A DNA stretch of 64,000 bases from Bacteroidetes bacterium RIFCSPLOWO2_12_FULL_35_15 (GTDB lineage Bacteria > Bacteroidota > Bacteroidia > 2-12-FULL-35-15): assembly GCA_001769385.1 (NCBI GenBank), contig MEPB01000069.1, positions 1 to 64,000 on the forward strand, in the 5' to 3' direction. Position 1 is the first letter of the stretch; the number at the start of each line of letters is the position of its first letter. Shown here one piece after another: positions 17,849 to 29,000 of this stretch. The notes beneath the pieces are model-generated. The model searched no databases and was not told the origin of the DNA. It saw only the letters and a list, made by a program, of their open reading frames with translations. The position numbers and the translations under genes were made by a program.

Positions 17849-18139
17849 TTATATACTTGCGTAAAAATCAATTGATTCGCCTGATTTAAGCGTCACAAGA
17901 GCTTTTTTACTGCTATTTACTCTCCCGATTGCCATACCTTTTGTGGTATTACGGGTTTTAACTTTACCAACGTAATTTTGTGTATTTACTGACTCAACAG
18001 CAACACCGTAAAGTTTTTCAACAGCTGATTTTATTTGCACTTTGTTTGCAGATTTTTCTACAATAAATGCATAGCGATTAAATTTCTCGCCTTGTGCTGT
18101 CATTTTTTCGGTAATAACCGGTTTTACTATTATGCTCAT
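17849..18139 (-). CDS. rplW: 50S ribosomal protein L23
   Basis: Exit-tunnel protein, docking site for trigger factor and SRP. 96 residues with PVITEKMTAQGEKFNRYAF and the arm NKVQIKSAVEKLYGVAV. Between rplD and rplB, 4 bases behind rplD. Confidence 0.97.
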   Translation of the reverse strand: MSIIVKPVITEKMTAQGEKFNRYAFIVEKSANKVQIKSAVEKLYGVAVESVNTQNYVGKVKTRNTTKGMAIGRVNSSKKALVTLKSGESIDFYASI

Positions 18140-18143
18140 CTTA

Positions 18144-18773
18144 TTAATTGCTTAATAAATTTTCAATTTCTTTTACTGAGCTCTCTACAAGCAACAGATT
18201 ATTCGCGTTCAATATATCGTAAGTGTTTAAATCCGAAGCAGTTACGACCTTTGCGTTGTTTAAATTTCGGGACGACAAATATATATTTTTATTTGATTCC
18301 CCCAACACTAATAAGGTTTTTTTATCAGAAAGCTTCAAATTATTTATCAGATCAACATATTTCTGTGTTTTTGGAGCGTCAAAATTGAAGTCTTCCAAAA
18401 TAGTAATATTGCTTTCTTTTGCTTTATAAGCCAAAGCTGACATACGAGCCAAACGCTTTAGTTTTTTATTTAACTTAAAAGAGTAGTCTCTTGGACGTGG
18501 ACCGAATGCTCTTCCTCCACCAACACGGGTTGGAGATTTGTCGTTTCCTACACGAGCACCACCAGTACCTTTTTGTTTCTTTAGTTTTTTTGATGATCCT
18601 GATACTTCAGCTCTTTCTTTCGATTTGTGAGTACCTTGACGTTTATTTGCTAAATGTTGTTTAACATCCAAATAAATGGCGTGGTCATTTGGGTCGATGC
18701 CAAAGATTGCATCGTTTAGGCTTACTTTCTTTGAAGTAGCTTTTCCGCTAATATTTACTACTGATACTTCCAT
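18144..18773 (-). CDS. rplD: 50S ribosomal protein L4
   Basis: Exit-tunnel protein; in E. coli it also controls the S10 operon by attenuation. 209 residues from the ATG at 18773 ([20 protein letters not shown]), the family start, which lies one base beyond the rplC stop codon. A longer frame reaching 18809 lies inside rplC and is rejected. The tunnel loop [20 protein letters not shown] is visible. Confidence 0.96.
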   Translation of the reverse strand: MEVSVVNISGKATSKKVSLNDAIFGIDPNDHAIYLDVKQHLANKRQGTHKSKERAEVSGSSKKLKKQKGTGGARVGNDKSPTRVGGGRAFGPRPRDYSFKLNKKLKRLARMSALAYKAKESNITILEDFNFDAPKTQKYVDLINNLKLSDKKTLLVLGESNKNIYLSSRNLNNAKVVTASDLNTYDILNANNLLLVESSVKEIENLLSN

Positions 18774-18774
18774 T

Positions 18775-19392
18775 TTATTTTTCAATTGTAACGTATGAAC
18801 CTTTTGCACCTGCGATAGAACCTTTAATAATTAAAAGATTTTTTTCAGCGATTACTTTAATTACTTCCAAGTTTTGGATTTTAACACGATCTCCACCCAT
18901 TCTTCCGCCCATTCTCATTCCTTTGAATACGCGTGAAGGCCAAGATGATGCTCCTAATGAACCCGGTGCACGCAAACGATCATGCTGACCATGCGTAGTT
19001 CCACCAACTCCACCAAAACCATGGCGTTTTACAACCCCTTGAAAACCTTTACCTTTTGAAGTGCCTGCAATATCAACGAAGTCTCCTTCTGCAAATAATT
19101 CTACAGTAACTGCTTCACCAAGAGTTTTCTCAGTTTCGAAGTATTTGAATTCAACAATTTTACGTTTAGGAGTTGTGGCTGCTTTTGCAAAGTGACCTTT
19201 CATTGCAGAAGAAGTATGTTTTTCTTTCTTCTCATCAAAAGCCAATTGTACTGATGCATATCCGTCTTTCTCCAAGGTTTTTACTTGCGTAACCACGCAA
19301 GGACCGGCTTCAATAACTGTGCATGGTATATATTTACCATTGGCACTGAAAACACTGGTCATTCCAACTTTTTTACCTATTATTCCAGACAT
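18775..19392 (-). CDS. rplC: 50S ribosomal protein L3
   Basis: Early-assembly protein close to the peptidyl-transferase centre. 205 residues, starting [20 protein letters not shown], with the central extension [20 protein letters not shown] (about 135-154). Between rpsJ and rplD. Confidence 0.97.
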   Translation of the reverse strand: MSGIIGKKVGMTSVFSANGKYIPCTVIEAGPCVVTQVKTLEKDGYASVQLAFDEKKEKHTSSAMKGHFAKAATTPKRKIVEFKYFETEKTLGEAVTVELFAEGDFVDIAGTSKGKGFQGVVKRHGFGGVGGTTHGQHDRLRAPGSLGASSWPSRVFKGMRMGGRMGGDRVKIQNLEVIKVIAEKNLLIIKGSIAGAKGSYVTIEK

Positions 19393-19409
19393 TGTTTATT
19401 AATTAATTA

Positions 19410-19489
19410 TTGATTTATTGATTTGGAGATCTGGTGAATTTTGATTCTTTATGTAAATCTCTAATTTCCTAATCTCTATTTCTCTATTT
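19410..19489 (-). repeat. Phased 8-mer repeat in the rpsJ-rplC spacer
   Basis: Ten 8-base units in phase: TTGATTTA, TTGATTTG, GAGATCTG and others on the left; TCTCTAAT, TTCCTAAT, CTCTATTT, CTCTATTT on the right. GATTTGGAGAT-type and AATCTCTAATTTCC-type arms are roughly complementary. Confidence 0.7.
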
Positions 19490-19491
19490 TT

Positions 19492-19800
19492 TTAAGATGC
19501 TTTGATCTCTACTTCAACACCACTTGGCAATTCAAGTTTCATAAGTGCATCAACAGTTTTTGAAGTGGAGTTATATATATCCAACAATCTTTTGTATGAA
19601 CACAGTTGAAATTGCTCACGTGCTTTTTTGTTTACATGGGGCGAACGTAAAACGGTGTATATCTTTTTGTGTGTAGGCAATGGAATAGGTCCACTAACAA
19701 CAGCACCAGTCATTTTCACAGTTTTAACGATTTTCTCAGCCGACTTGTCAACTAAGTTGAAGTCGTATGATTTTAATTTGATTCTGATTTTTTGGCTCAT
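19492..19800 (-). CDS. rpsJ: 30S ribosomal protein S10
   Basis: Head protein; in E. coli also the antitermination factor NusE. 102 residues with [20 protein letters not shown] and [20 protein letters not shown]. Between fusA and rplC; no tuf gene lies between fusA and rpsJ, as in other Bacteroidota. Confidence 0.98.
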   Translation of the reverse strand: MSQKIRIKLKSYDFNLVDKSAEKIVKTVKMTGAVVSGPIPLPTHKKIYTVLRSPHVNKKAREQFQLCSYKRLLDIYNSTSKTVDALMKLELPSGVEVEIKAS

Positions 19801-19827
19801 AGTTTTATATAAAGAACGATTTTAATA

Positions 19828-21948
19828 TTATACTTTTTCAGCTTTTCCTTTTGCTTTGGCAATTACTTCATCAGATGTACTACGTGGAGCTTCAGCATAG
19901 TGTGAAAATTCCATTGTAGAAGTTGCACGTCCAGAAGTGATTGTACGTAATGTTGTTACATATCCAAACATTTCTGACAATGGAACTTTCGCTTTGATTA
20001 CCTGGGAACCAGCTCTGGTATCCATTCCTTCTATCATTCCTCTGCGTTTGTTCAAATCACCTACAACATCACCCATGTTTTGTTCGGGTGTAAGAACTTC
20101 CACTTTCATAATAGGCTCTAATAATACAGGTTTTGCTTTTGGCAATGCTTCACGGAATGCAGAACGTGCACAGATCTCAAAAGATAAAGCATCGGAATCG
20201 ACATTGTGGTAAGAACCATCTAATAAACGAACTTTTAATGTGTCAACCGGATAACCAGCTAATACACCATTTACCATGGCCGCTTTAAATCCTTTTTCTA
20301 CGGCAGGAATAAATTCGCGAGGAATGTTACCGCCTGATATTTCATTAATAAATTGTAATCCACCTGATTTTGTAGTTGCATCGAAATCCGCATCTACCGG
20401 AGAAATAACAACCTGGATATCTGCAAATTTACCACGTCCACCTGATTGTTTCTTATATACTTCTCGATGCGAAACGGTTCCATTGATAGTTTCTTTGTAT
20501 GAAACTTGAGGAGGACCTTGGTTACATTCTACTTTAAATTCACGCTTTAATCGATCTAAGATAATCTCCAAGTGTAACTCACCCATACCACTGATAATGG
20601 TTTGCCCGCTATCTTCGTCAGTTTTTACACGGAAAGTAGGATCTTCTTCAGCTAATTTTGCTAAGGAAACACCTAATTTATCCAAGTCAGCTTGTGTTTT
20701 TGGTTCGATTGCAACCCCAATAACCGGTTCAGGGAAATTCATCGCCTCCAGAACAATCGGGTGTTTTTCATCGCACAAGGTATCACCGGTTTTAATATCT
20801 TTAAAACCTACTGCTGCACCGATATCACCGGCTTCAATAAATTCAATTGCATTTTGTTTATTAGCGTGCATTTGGAAGATACGTGAAATACGTTCCTTGT
20901 TTCCACTACGCGTATTTAACACATAGGATCCTGCATCCAAACGTCCTGAATAAGCACGGAAGAAACACAAGCGACCAACAAAAGGGTCTGTTGCAATTTT
21001 AAATGCTAATGCGGTAAATGGTTCTTTCACGTCAGGATGACGAATAACTTCTTCTTCTGTATCAGGATGAATTCCTTTGATACTTTCTTTATCCATTGGA
21101 CTTGGCATCAATTCCATTACCAAATCTAACATTGTTTGAACACCTTTGTTTTTAAAAGCAGAACCGCAAACCATTGGAACAACTTTGTTAGCTATGCAAG
21201 CTTGGCGCAAAGCTGTCAAAATCTCTTTTTCGGAAATTGAGTTTGGATCTTCAAAAAATTTCTCCATCAACTTATCGTCAAATTCAGCAATTGCTTCTAA
21301 TAATTTCCCTCTCCACTCAGTTGCTTCTTCTAACATTTCAGCAGGAATAGGAACTTCAGTAAAAGTCATTCCCTGATCTGCATCATTCCAAACGATACCG
21401 CGGAAGTTGATTAAATCAACTACCCCAACAAAAGTTTCTTCAGCACCTATTGGTAATTGAAGAGGTAGAGGATTTCCACCTAAAACTTCTTTAACTTGTT
21501 TTACAACAGCTAAAAAGTCAGCACCGGCACGGTCCATTTTATTAACAAATCCGATACGGGTTACATTATAATTATTTGCTAAGCGCCAGTTTGTTTCTGA
21601 TTGAGGCTCAACACCATCAACAGCAGAAAATAAAAAGACTAAGCCATCAAGAATACGTAATGAACGATTTACCTCAACAGTAAAGTCAACGTGTCCCGGA
21701 GTATCGATAATATTTACTTTATATTGTTCACCTTTATATTTCCAGAAACATGTAGTTGCTGCTGAAGTAATTGTTATCCCACGCTCTTGCTCCTGAACCA
21801 TCCAGTCCATAGTAGCTGCTCCATCATGCACTTCACCAATTTTGTGGTTAACACCTGTGTAATAAAGGATACGCTCTGTACAGGTAGTTTTACCTGCATC
21901 AATATGAGCTGCGATCCCAATGTTTCTTGTATATCTTAAATCTGCCAT
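19828..21948 (-). CDS. fusA: Elongation factor G
   Basis: GTPase that drives translocation and, with RRF, ribosome recycling. 706 residues, all five domains: P-loop AHIDAGKT (14-21), DTPGH (G3 box), NKMD (G4 box), then domain IV and V to the C-terminus. A Shine-Dalgarno sequence AGGAGA precedes the ATG. Between rpsG and rpsJ, str operon order. Confidence 0.98.
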   Translation of the reverse strand: MADLRYTRNIGIAAHIDAGKTTCTERILYYTGVNHKIGEVHDGAATMDWMVQEQERGITITSAATTCFWKYKGEQYKVNIIDTPGHVDFTVEVNRSLRILDGLVFLFSAVDGVEPQSETNWRLANNYNVTRIGFVNKMDRAGADFLAVVKQVKEVLGGNPLPLQLPIGAEETFVGVVDLINFRGIVWNDADQGMTFTEVPIPAEMLEEATEWRGKLLEAIAEFDDKLMEKFFEDPNSISEKEILTALRQACIANKVVPMVCGSAFKNKGVQTMLDLVMELMPSPMDKESIKGIHPDTEEEVIRHPDVKEPFTALAFKIATDPFVGRLCFFRAYSGRLDAGSYVLNTRSGNKERISRIFQMHANKQNAIEFIEAGDIGAAVGFKDIKTGDTLCDEKHPIVLEAMNFPEPVIGVAIEPKTQADLDKLGVSLAKLAEEDPTFRVKTDEDSGQTIISGMGELHLEIILDRLKREFKVECNQGPPQVSYKETINGTVSHREVYKKQSGGRGKFADIQVVISPVDADFDATTKSGGLQFINEISGGNIPREFIPAVEKGFKAAMVNGVLAGYPVDTLKVRLLDGSYHNVDSDALSFEICARSAFREALPKAKPVLLEPIMKVEVLTPEQNMGDVVGDLNKRRGMIEGMDTRAGSQVIKAKVPLSEMFGYVTTLRTITSGRATSTMEFSHYAEAPRSTSDEVIAKAKGKAEKV

Positions 21949-21968
21949 TCTTATCTTTCTCCTAAATA

Positions 21969-22436
21969 TTAAAATCTGAAATGAGAGAAAGCTTTGTTAG
22001 CTTCTGCCATTTTATGAACATCTTCTTTCTTTTTGAAAGCAGCACCTTCTTCTTTAGCAGCAGCAATAATTTCACCAGCTAATTTCTGACCCATTGATTT
22101 TTCGTTTCTTTTACGAGCATATAAGATCATCCATTTAATTCCCATGGAAGTTCTTCTTTCAGGACGAATTTCACTTGGAATTTGGAATGTAGCACCTCCA
22201 ACTCTACGACTTCTTACTTCAACAGCAGGAGTAATATTGCTTAATGCTTTCTTGAATGTTTCCAAACCATCTAATTCTGTTCTTTTTTGAACTAGTTCAA
22301 TTGCTTCGTAGAATACATCATAAGATGTACTTTTTTTACCATCGTACATTAAGTTGTTTACAAAACGTGTAACGAGGATATCGTTAAATTTTGGATCAGG
22401 TAAAAGAATTCTCTTTTTTGCTTTGGTCTTTCTCAT
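21969..22436 (-). CDS. rpsG: 30S ribosomal protein S7
   Basis: Head-assembly initiator that binds 16S rRNA. 155 residues, starting [20 protein letters not shown], with the family motif [20 protein letters not shown] (73-92). Between rpsL and fusA. Confidence 0.98.
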   Translation of the reverse strand: MRKTKAKKRILLPDPKFNDILVTRFVNNLMYDGKKSTSYDVFYEAIELVQKRTELDGLETFKKALSNITPAVEVRSRRVGGATFQIPSEIRPERRTSMGIKWMILYARKRNEKSMGQKLAGEIIAAAKEEGAAFKKKEDVHKMAEANKAFSHFRF

Positions 22437-22483
22437 TGTTACTGCGAATTACTAATATTTTCGAATTACGAATTTATCTTTAA

Positions 22484-22888
22484 TTATTTTTTCTTTGCCG
22501 GAGCTGCTTTTGCGCCTGCTTTTGGTTTTTTTGTTCCGTATTTTGAACGTCTTTGATTACGTCCGTCAACTCCTGATGTATCTAATGCCCCACGTACAAT
22601 ATGATAACGAACCCCCGGTAAATCTTTTACTCTTCCACCACGAATTAATACAATGGAGTGCTCCTGTAAATTATGTCCTTCCCCCGGAATATAAGCATTC
22701 ACTTCTTTTTTGTTGGTTAAACGCACACGGGCAACTTTTCTCATTGCCGAGTTTGGTTTTTTAGGAGTTGTGGTGTAAACACGAGTACATACTCCACGTT
22801 TTTGAGGACAAGAATCAAGTGCTGCAGACTTACTTTTGTTAGTTGCTTTTACTCTTCCTTTACGTACTAATTGCGATATAGTAGGCAT
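22484..22888 (-). CDS. rpsL: 30S ribosomal protein S12
   Basis: Decoding-centre protein, target of streptomycin-resistance mutations. 134 residues with the Lys-containing loop [20 protein letters not shown] (40-59) and [20 protein letters not shown]. Lys43 and Lys88, the classical streptomycin positions, appear wild type. It has a C-terminal Lys/Ala-rich tail. First gene of the whole cluster, with a good promoter upstream. Confidence 0.98.
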   Translation of the reverse strand: MPTISQLVRKGRVKATNKSKSAALDSCPQKRGVCTRVYTTTPKKPNSAMRKVARVRLTNKKEVNAYIPGEGHNLQEHSIVLIRGGRVKDLPGVRYHIVRGALDTSGVDGRNQRRSKYGTKKPKAGAKAAPAKKK

Positions 22889-22956
22889 TTTTTTTGTGTT
22901 AAATTTCTATCGTTTTTTTTATAAAAAAATTTTTTCCCCCGCTTTTTTGGGGACGG

Positions 22957-22987
22957 CAAAGGTAATAATTAGTTTGTTATAAACAAT
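22957..22987 (-). promoter_or_regulatory. Promoter of the ribosomal cluster
   Basis: On the minus strand the -33 element is ATTG (22987-22984, three of four matches to TTTG), then a 19-base spacer, then the -7 element TACCTTTG (22964-22957, exact TANNTTTG). The leader between it and rpsL holds CCCC/GGGG arms (near 22936-22953) that could form a small hairpin followed by A- and T-runs. Confidence 0.65.
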
Positions 22988-23042
22988 AGGGAGTTAAAAA
23001 AAATAATAAAATTCAATAGAAATACTTGTTTTTTGAGATAAA

Positions 23043-23081
23043 AAAAGCGGGAAGGCCGATTTTATCGGCCTTCCCGCTTTT
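23043..23081 (-). terminator. Terminator of the giant repeat-protein gene
   Basis: 18-bp perfect stem (left arm 23043-23060, right arm 23064-23081) with a TTT loop, GC-rich core, ending in a T-run on the minus strand. It lies 17 bases past the stop codon of the 3235-residue gene. Confidence 0.92.
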
Positions 23082-23097
23082 AAAAAAAATTGTTTTT

Positions 23098-26000
23098 TTA
23101 CCTCATTAAAGTGAATCCTCCTTTTTCAAAATATTCCTTCCCATCAATTCCTGTTGCTTTGATGATATAATAATAGGTTCCTTCAGGAGCTAAAATGCCA
23201 CTTGTTGTTCGACCATCCCATCCGCCATTTGTTGTATGCCATTCAAACATTTTTTCTCCCCAACGGTTAAAAATTTCAGCATCCATAGTCTTCAAACCTT
23301 TGTTTTGTACAGCAAAGACATCATTTACATTATCATCATTAGGTGTAAATACATTTGGAATAACAAAAGTTGAATTAATATAAACATCTATTGTAGCACA
23401 ACTTGTATCAACACAACCTGCACCATTATCAGCAATCAAACAAACGGTGAAGTTACCCAAAGGGATATAAACGTAAGTTGGGTTTACTGCAGTAGAAGTA
23501 GCCCCTGTTCCAAATTGCCACACATAATTTGTTGCACCTGTGCTAGTATTTGTAAAGTCAACTGATAAAGGTGTTTCTCCTGTTATAGGATTTGCAGAAA
23601 AATCGGAGACCACGCCCAAAGAGGAGGTAACTGTAATTGGACCCACTGTGGCAGAACAACCATTCCCATCGGTAATTGTTAATGTATATAATCCGGCTCC
23701 AACATTTGTTAAATCTGACCCGTTTCCAACATTATTTAAACCCGCATCCTGCCATAAATAGGTAAATGGGGGTTGGCCGGAAGTCATAGTTATTCCGGAA
23801 ATGGTTCCTGTTGTACTACCACAATTTGCCGGTGTAACAATAACTGCAGTAGTATCAGCTACCGGTAAAGGATTTATGGTGATGTCAATTTGTGTTGCAT
23901 TGCTTTGGCAAACTCCTAAGGTTTCTGTAACCCAATAGGAGGTGGAGCCTGCTAATACTCCGGGTGTATAAGAGTTTCCTGTTCCGATAACATTGAACAA
24001 GGCTGCATCAGAATACCAGGTAATAATACCTCCGGTACCCGTGGCAATAATTGCTGAAACGGAAACACCGGAACATGCAGTAATGTTATTGTTTGATACT
24101 GTTGGAGGAGGTGGTGTAGTATTAATGGTTAATACTAAATTGTCGGTTACGGCACCACAAACACCGGAAGGGTCATCCGTTGCGATTGTTAACGTGACAC
24201 TACCAGCCGCAATATCAGTAGCAGATGGTGTATATGTGGCACCTAATATAGCTGAATTGTCAAATGTTCCTGAACCACTTGTAGTCCAGGTTGAACTTAA
24301 AGCACTTCCGCCAATTGTAGCTCCTGAAATAGAATATGTTTGTCCCGAGCAAATTGTTCCGTCTGACCCCGCATTTGTTGTAGCAGGAAGGTTTATTGAA
24401 ATTACTAATGAATCTATACTTGTGGCACATCCATTTGCAGCTGCAATGGTGTTTGTAACGGTATAAGTTCCAGGAGCAGAATTGAGTAAATCAATTTCAC
24501 CAGTTAATGTGCTAATGAAAATTAAACCAACCGGAGTTGAACTGAAAGTGCCGGCAAAAGCTCCTGATCCAAATAGAGGCGATGGATTGGGATCGCTTTG
24601 ACAGAATGATGTTGCATTGGATGTAAAGCTAAATGTTGAGATTGGCGTAGGTGAGATGGTAAGATTCGCTGTATCTGTTTTCGGACAAGTTCCATTTGTT
24701 GTGTAATAAACACTATAAGACCCTGCAGTACTTGCTGATAAATTTATTTCTCCGGTAGAAGTACTAACAAAAGTTAAACCTACAGATGAACTGAATAATC
24801 CACCAGCTAATCCTGTAATAGTCGGAATAGGATTTACACCGGATTGACAGAAAGTAGTATCAGAATAATTAAATGTTGCATTGTCTAACGGAGTAATTGT
24901 CAAATTTAAATTGTCAACTGCTGCATTACATACTCCTGTTGGGTCGTTTGTGGTAATTGTTAATGTTACGATTCCATTTGAAATGTCAGCAAGGGAGGGT
25001 GTATAGTTTGCGCTTAAATTTGTCGGGTCATCGAATGTTCCACTTCCATTAGTACTCCAAACAATTGAAGATGCGGAACCACTTATTGTACCGGCAAGTG
25101 AGTAATTTGTTCCTTGGCATATTGAAGTGTCTGCACCTGCATTCACTATAGCGGAAGAGTCTATCACAAGGGTTGTTGAATATGTTGCTGGGGCGCAACC
25201 ACCACTTGCTGCAATAAAATTAGTAATACTGTAATTTCCTGGTAAGCTATTGGCCAAATCAATTTGGCCGGTGCCTGTATTCACAAATGTTAACCCAACA
25301 GGTGTGGCACTGAATAGTCCTGCACTGGAATTTGGAAGAAAAACAGGAAACGCCATTCCTAGTTGACAAAAAGGAGTAGCATAGCTAAATGTAGCATCCG
25401 GTGCAATTGTTATATTAATGTTTACAGTACTATTATTAGGGCATAATCCATTAGTAGTAAATGTAATTGAATAGTTTCCCAGTGAACTTGCGCTAACATC
25501 AATTTGCCCGGTTGTTGTATCAACAAATACTAAACCTGAAGGATTGGAAGAGAAATTTCCACTAGAGCCACCAGTGATTGTTGGAGAAGGATCGGATCCT
25601 GTTTGACAAAACGTGGAGCCAGCATATGAAAATGATGGGTCATCTATAGGATTAACAGTAATTGTAACATCGGTTGAAATTCCAGAACAACCATTTGCTG
25701 TTGGAGTTATTGTATAAATCACATTCCCGGCAACTGTTCCTGTTAAGCTTAACGATTGAATAATTGAATTTCCGCTTCCCGGAAATGCACCTGTTGTACC
25801 GGATGAGTTTTCTGTCCAATTAAGTGTAGCTCCCGAAACGTCACTAGATAAGTTTATTGAAGTGGAGCTTCCATTACAAATACTTTGAGCGGTTGGTGTA
25901 GCCGTAACTGTTGGAATAGGGTTTACAATAATTGCAATTATTTCAGTATTGCCTGTGCAACCATTGGCTAAAGAAGTTATTGTATAGGTTGCCGTACCTG

Positions 26001-29000
26001 GGGTAGATAATGATGCTGTCAAAATTTGAGAGATTGAAGATCCACTACCTGCCGATGCACCGGTTACATCAGTTTGGGCTACAGTCCATGAAAATACAGT
26101 TCCTGTAACATTGCTCGACATTGTAATAGCAGTAGTTGCTCCGGAACATATGGTAGAAGGTGTTGCAACAGCCGAAATCACAGGTATTGGGTTTACGGTT
26201 ATTACAAGAGGAGATAAAGTTGATGAACAACCTGCAGGTGTAGTAGCAGTAATATTATATGTAACTGTTCCAGCTGTTGTGCCTGTTGCAGAAAGTGTTT
26301 GAGCTATATCAGTACCAGATCCTCCGGACTCTCCTGAAGCTCCGGAAGAAGTTGCGGTCCAGGTGAATGTAGTTCCGGCGACATTGCTTGAAAGAGGAAT
26401 TGAAGTTGTTGTTCCGGAACAAATCGATGAAGAAACAGGAACAGCAGTAGCGCTGGGGTTCGGGTTTACTGTAATAGTAATAGCAACAGGTATTCCAGCA
26501 CAAGAGTTTGCAGTAGGAGTAACATTATAGGTTACTGTTCCTGAAGTAGCACCTGTTGCTGTTAAGATTTGCGTTATGGAAGATCCGCTGCCTGCAGTTC
26601 CTCCTGTAGCTCCCGTTTGTGAAGGAGCAGGCCAGGTAAACGTTGTTCCGGTAACAGAAGCTGAAAGTGAAATGCTCGTTGTTGCTCCTGAGCATATCGA
26701 TTGAGCATCAGGATTCATCGTAGGGATTGGATTCACGTTCACGTTAACGATAGTGGTAAGTCCTGGGCAGCCTGCAGCTATTGGTGTTATTGAATATGTG
26801 GCTACATCAGTTGTTGTAAGAGAGTTTGTTAAGATTTGACTTATTGTAGATCCCGTTCCAGATGCTGCACCACTAATACCTGCCCCGTTGCTTGCTGTCC
26901 AGCTAAAGGTTGTTCCTGCAGTAAAGCTTGTTAAATTAATTGAAGTGGTGGTGCCAGAACAAATTGTTTGAGGTGATGGTGTTGCAGAAACAAATGGTAT
27001 TGGATTTACTGTTACTGTTACTGAAACTGGAGTGCCAGAACATCCATTTGCAGAAGGAATTACAGAATAAATTACAGTTCCTGAAGATGATCCGGTAACA
27101 TTTAGAGTTTGGGTAATAGTAGAACCACTGCCGGCAGTGGCTCCTGTTGCTCCTACCTGGGAAGCCACAGTCCATGAAAATGCAGTCCCTGTTATGCTGC
27201 TTGTTAAACCAATAGAGGTTGGAGTTCCTGAACATATTGTTTGAGGGGATGGTGTAGCTATTACATCCGGATTAGGATTTACAGTTACAGTAAAGGTTAT
27301 TGGAAATCCGGAACATCCATTTGCTGTAGGAGTAATTGTATATGCAGCTGTTCCTGAAGCCGTTCCAGTTGCATTTAAAGTTTGTGTAATTGAAGAACCT
27401 CCTCCAGCTGTTGCTCCAGATACGCCTGTTTGAATAACTGTCCAGGCGAATGTTGTTCCCGTTACAGTGCTTGATAAAATTGATGAAGCTACTCCACCAG
27501 AACAAATTGTTTGCGTGGAAGGTGTTGCGGTAGCTGTTGGGATCGAATTAATTGTAATTGTAACACTAATTGGAGAACCCTGACATCCATTGGCTGTTGG
27601 TGTAATTAGGTATATAACGGTTCCACTAACGTTGCCCGTTGTAGTTAAAGCCTGTGCAATAGAACTGCCTGTACCATTTGCCGCACCGGTTACACCTGTC
27701 TGCGTTACCGTCCATGAAAAAGTTGTCCCTGTAACATTACTTGTTAAAGCTATACCACTTATGCTACCGGAACAAATTGTCTGTGATGCCGGAGTTGCTG
27801 TAGCAACAGGGCTCGGGTTCACGGTGATCGTAACAGTAATTGGTGTACCTGCACAACCGGCAGCTGTAGGAGTAATTGTATATACAGCCGTTCCTGCAAC
27901 AGCTGAAGTAGCAGTAAGTGTTTGTGCAATATTAGCACCGCTGGCCGCTGAGGCTCCTGACACGTTGGTCTGAACAACAGTCCATGCAAAAGTTGTCCCT
28001 GCTATATTGCTTGTCAATGCTATTGAAGGAGCAGTTCCTGAACAAATAGTCTGGATTGCAGGAGTTGCAGTCGCAACAGGATTAGGATTTACTGTGATGG
28101 TCACATTAATGGGTAGTCCAACACAACCACCGGAGGTTGGAGTAACACTATATACTGCAGTTCCTGCAATAATACCTGTTGCAGTTAATGTTTGCGTGAT
28201 GGAAGAGCCGCTTCCGGCAGATGCCCCTGTAACCCCTGTTTGTGCTATTGTCCATGAATATGTTGTTCCTCCGAGAGAACTTGTTAACACGATACCTGCA
28301 GCACTTCCGGAACATATTGTTTGAGAAGCAGGAGTTGCCGTAGCAACCGGAGCAGGAGCAATTGTAACAGAGAAAGTTGCAGAAGCAGCAGAGCAGCCTC
28401 CACTTGCAACAATAGAATTAGTAATAGTATAAGTGTTGGGAGTACTTGTTGATAAATCGATCTGACCGGTATTAACATTTACAAAGTTCAATCCTGCAGG
28501 TGTTGCTGTAAAAGTTCCTGAACTGGCACCTGCACCGAAAATAGGGAATGGATTTGAACCATACTGACAGAATGGTGAACCGGAATAAGTGAAATTTGCA
28601 GAAGGGGCACTGGAAATAGTAATGCTTAAAGAACTTGTGTTTGGACATATACCAATTGTTGTATAGGTTACAGTGTATGTTGCCAATGCACTTGCAGCTA
28701 GATTTATCAAGCCGGTAGAACTATTAATTGATAAGCCCGCAGGAACTGAGGTAAACGAACCTCCTCCTAAACCAGTAATGGTTGGAGTAGGATTTGTTCC
28801 TGTTTGACAATAAGTAGAAGATCCATATGTGAAAGAAGCGTTATCTCTTGGATTAACATTTATTGTCACAGAAATAGGAGTTCCTGTACAGCTTCCTGCT
28901 GTTGGAGTAATTGTATATACTGCAGTTCCGGCAGAAGCACCTGTAGTAGAAAGTGTTTGAGTAATATTTGAACCAGAACCTGCAGATGCGCCACTGACAC

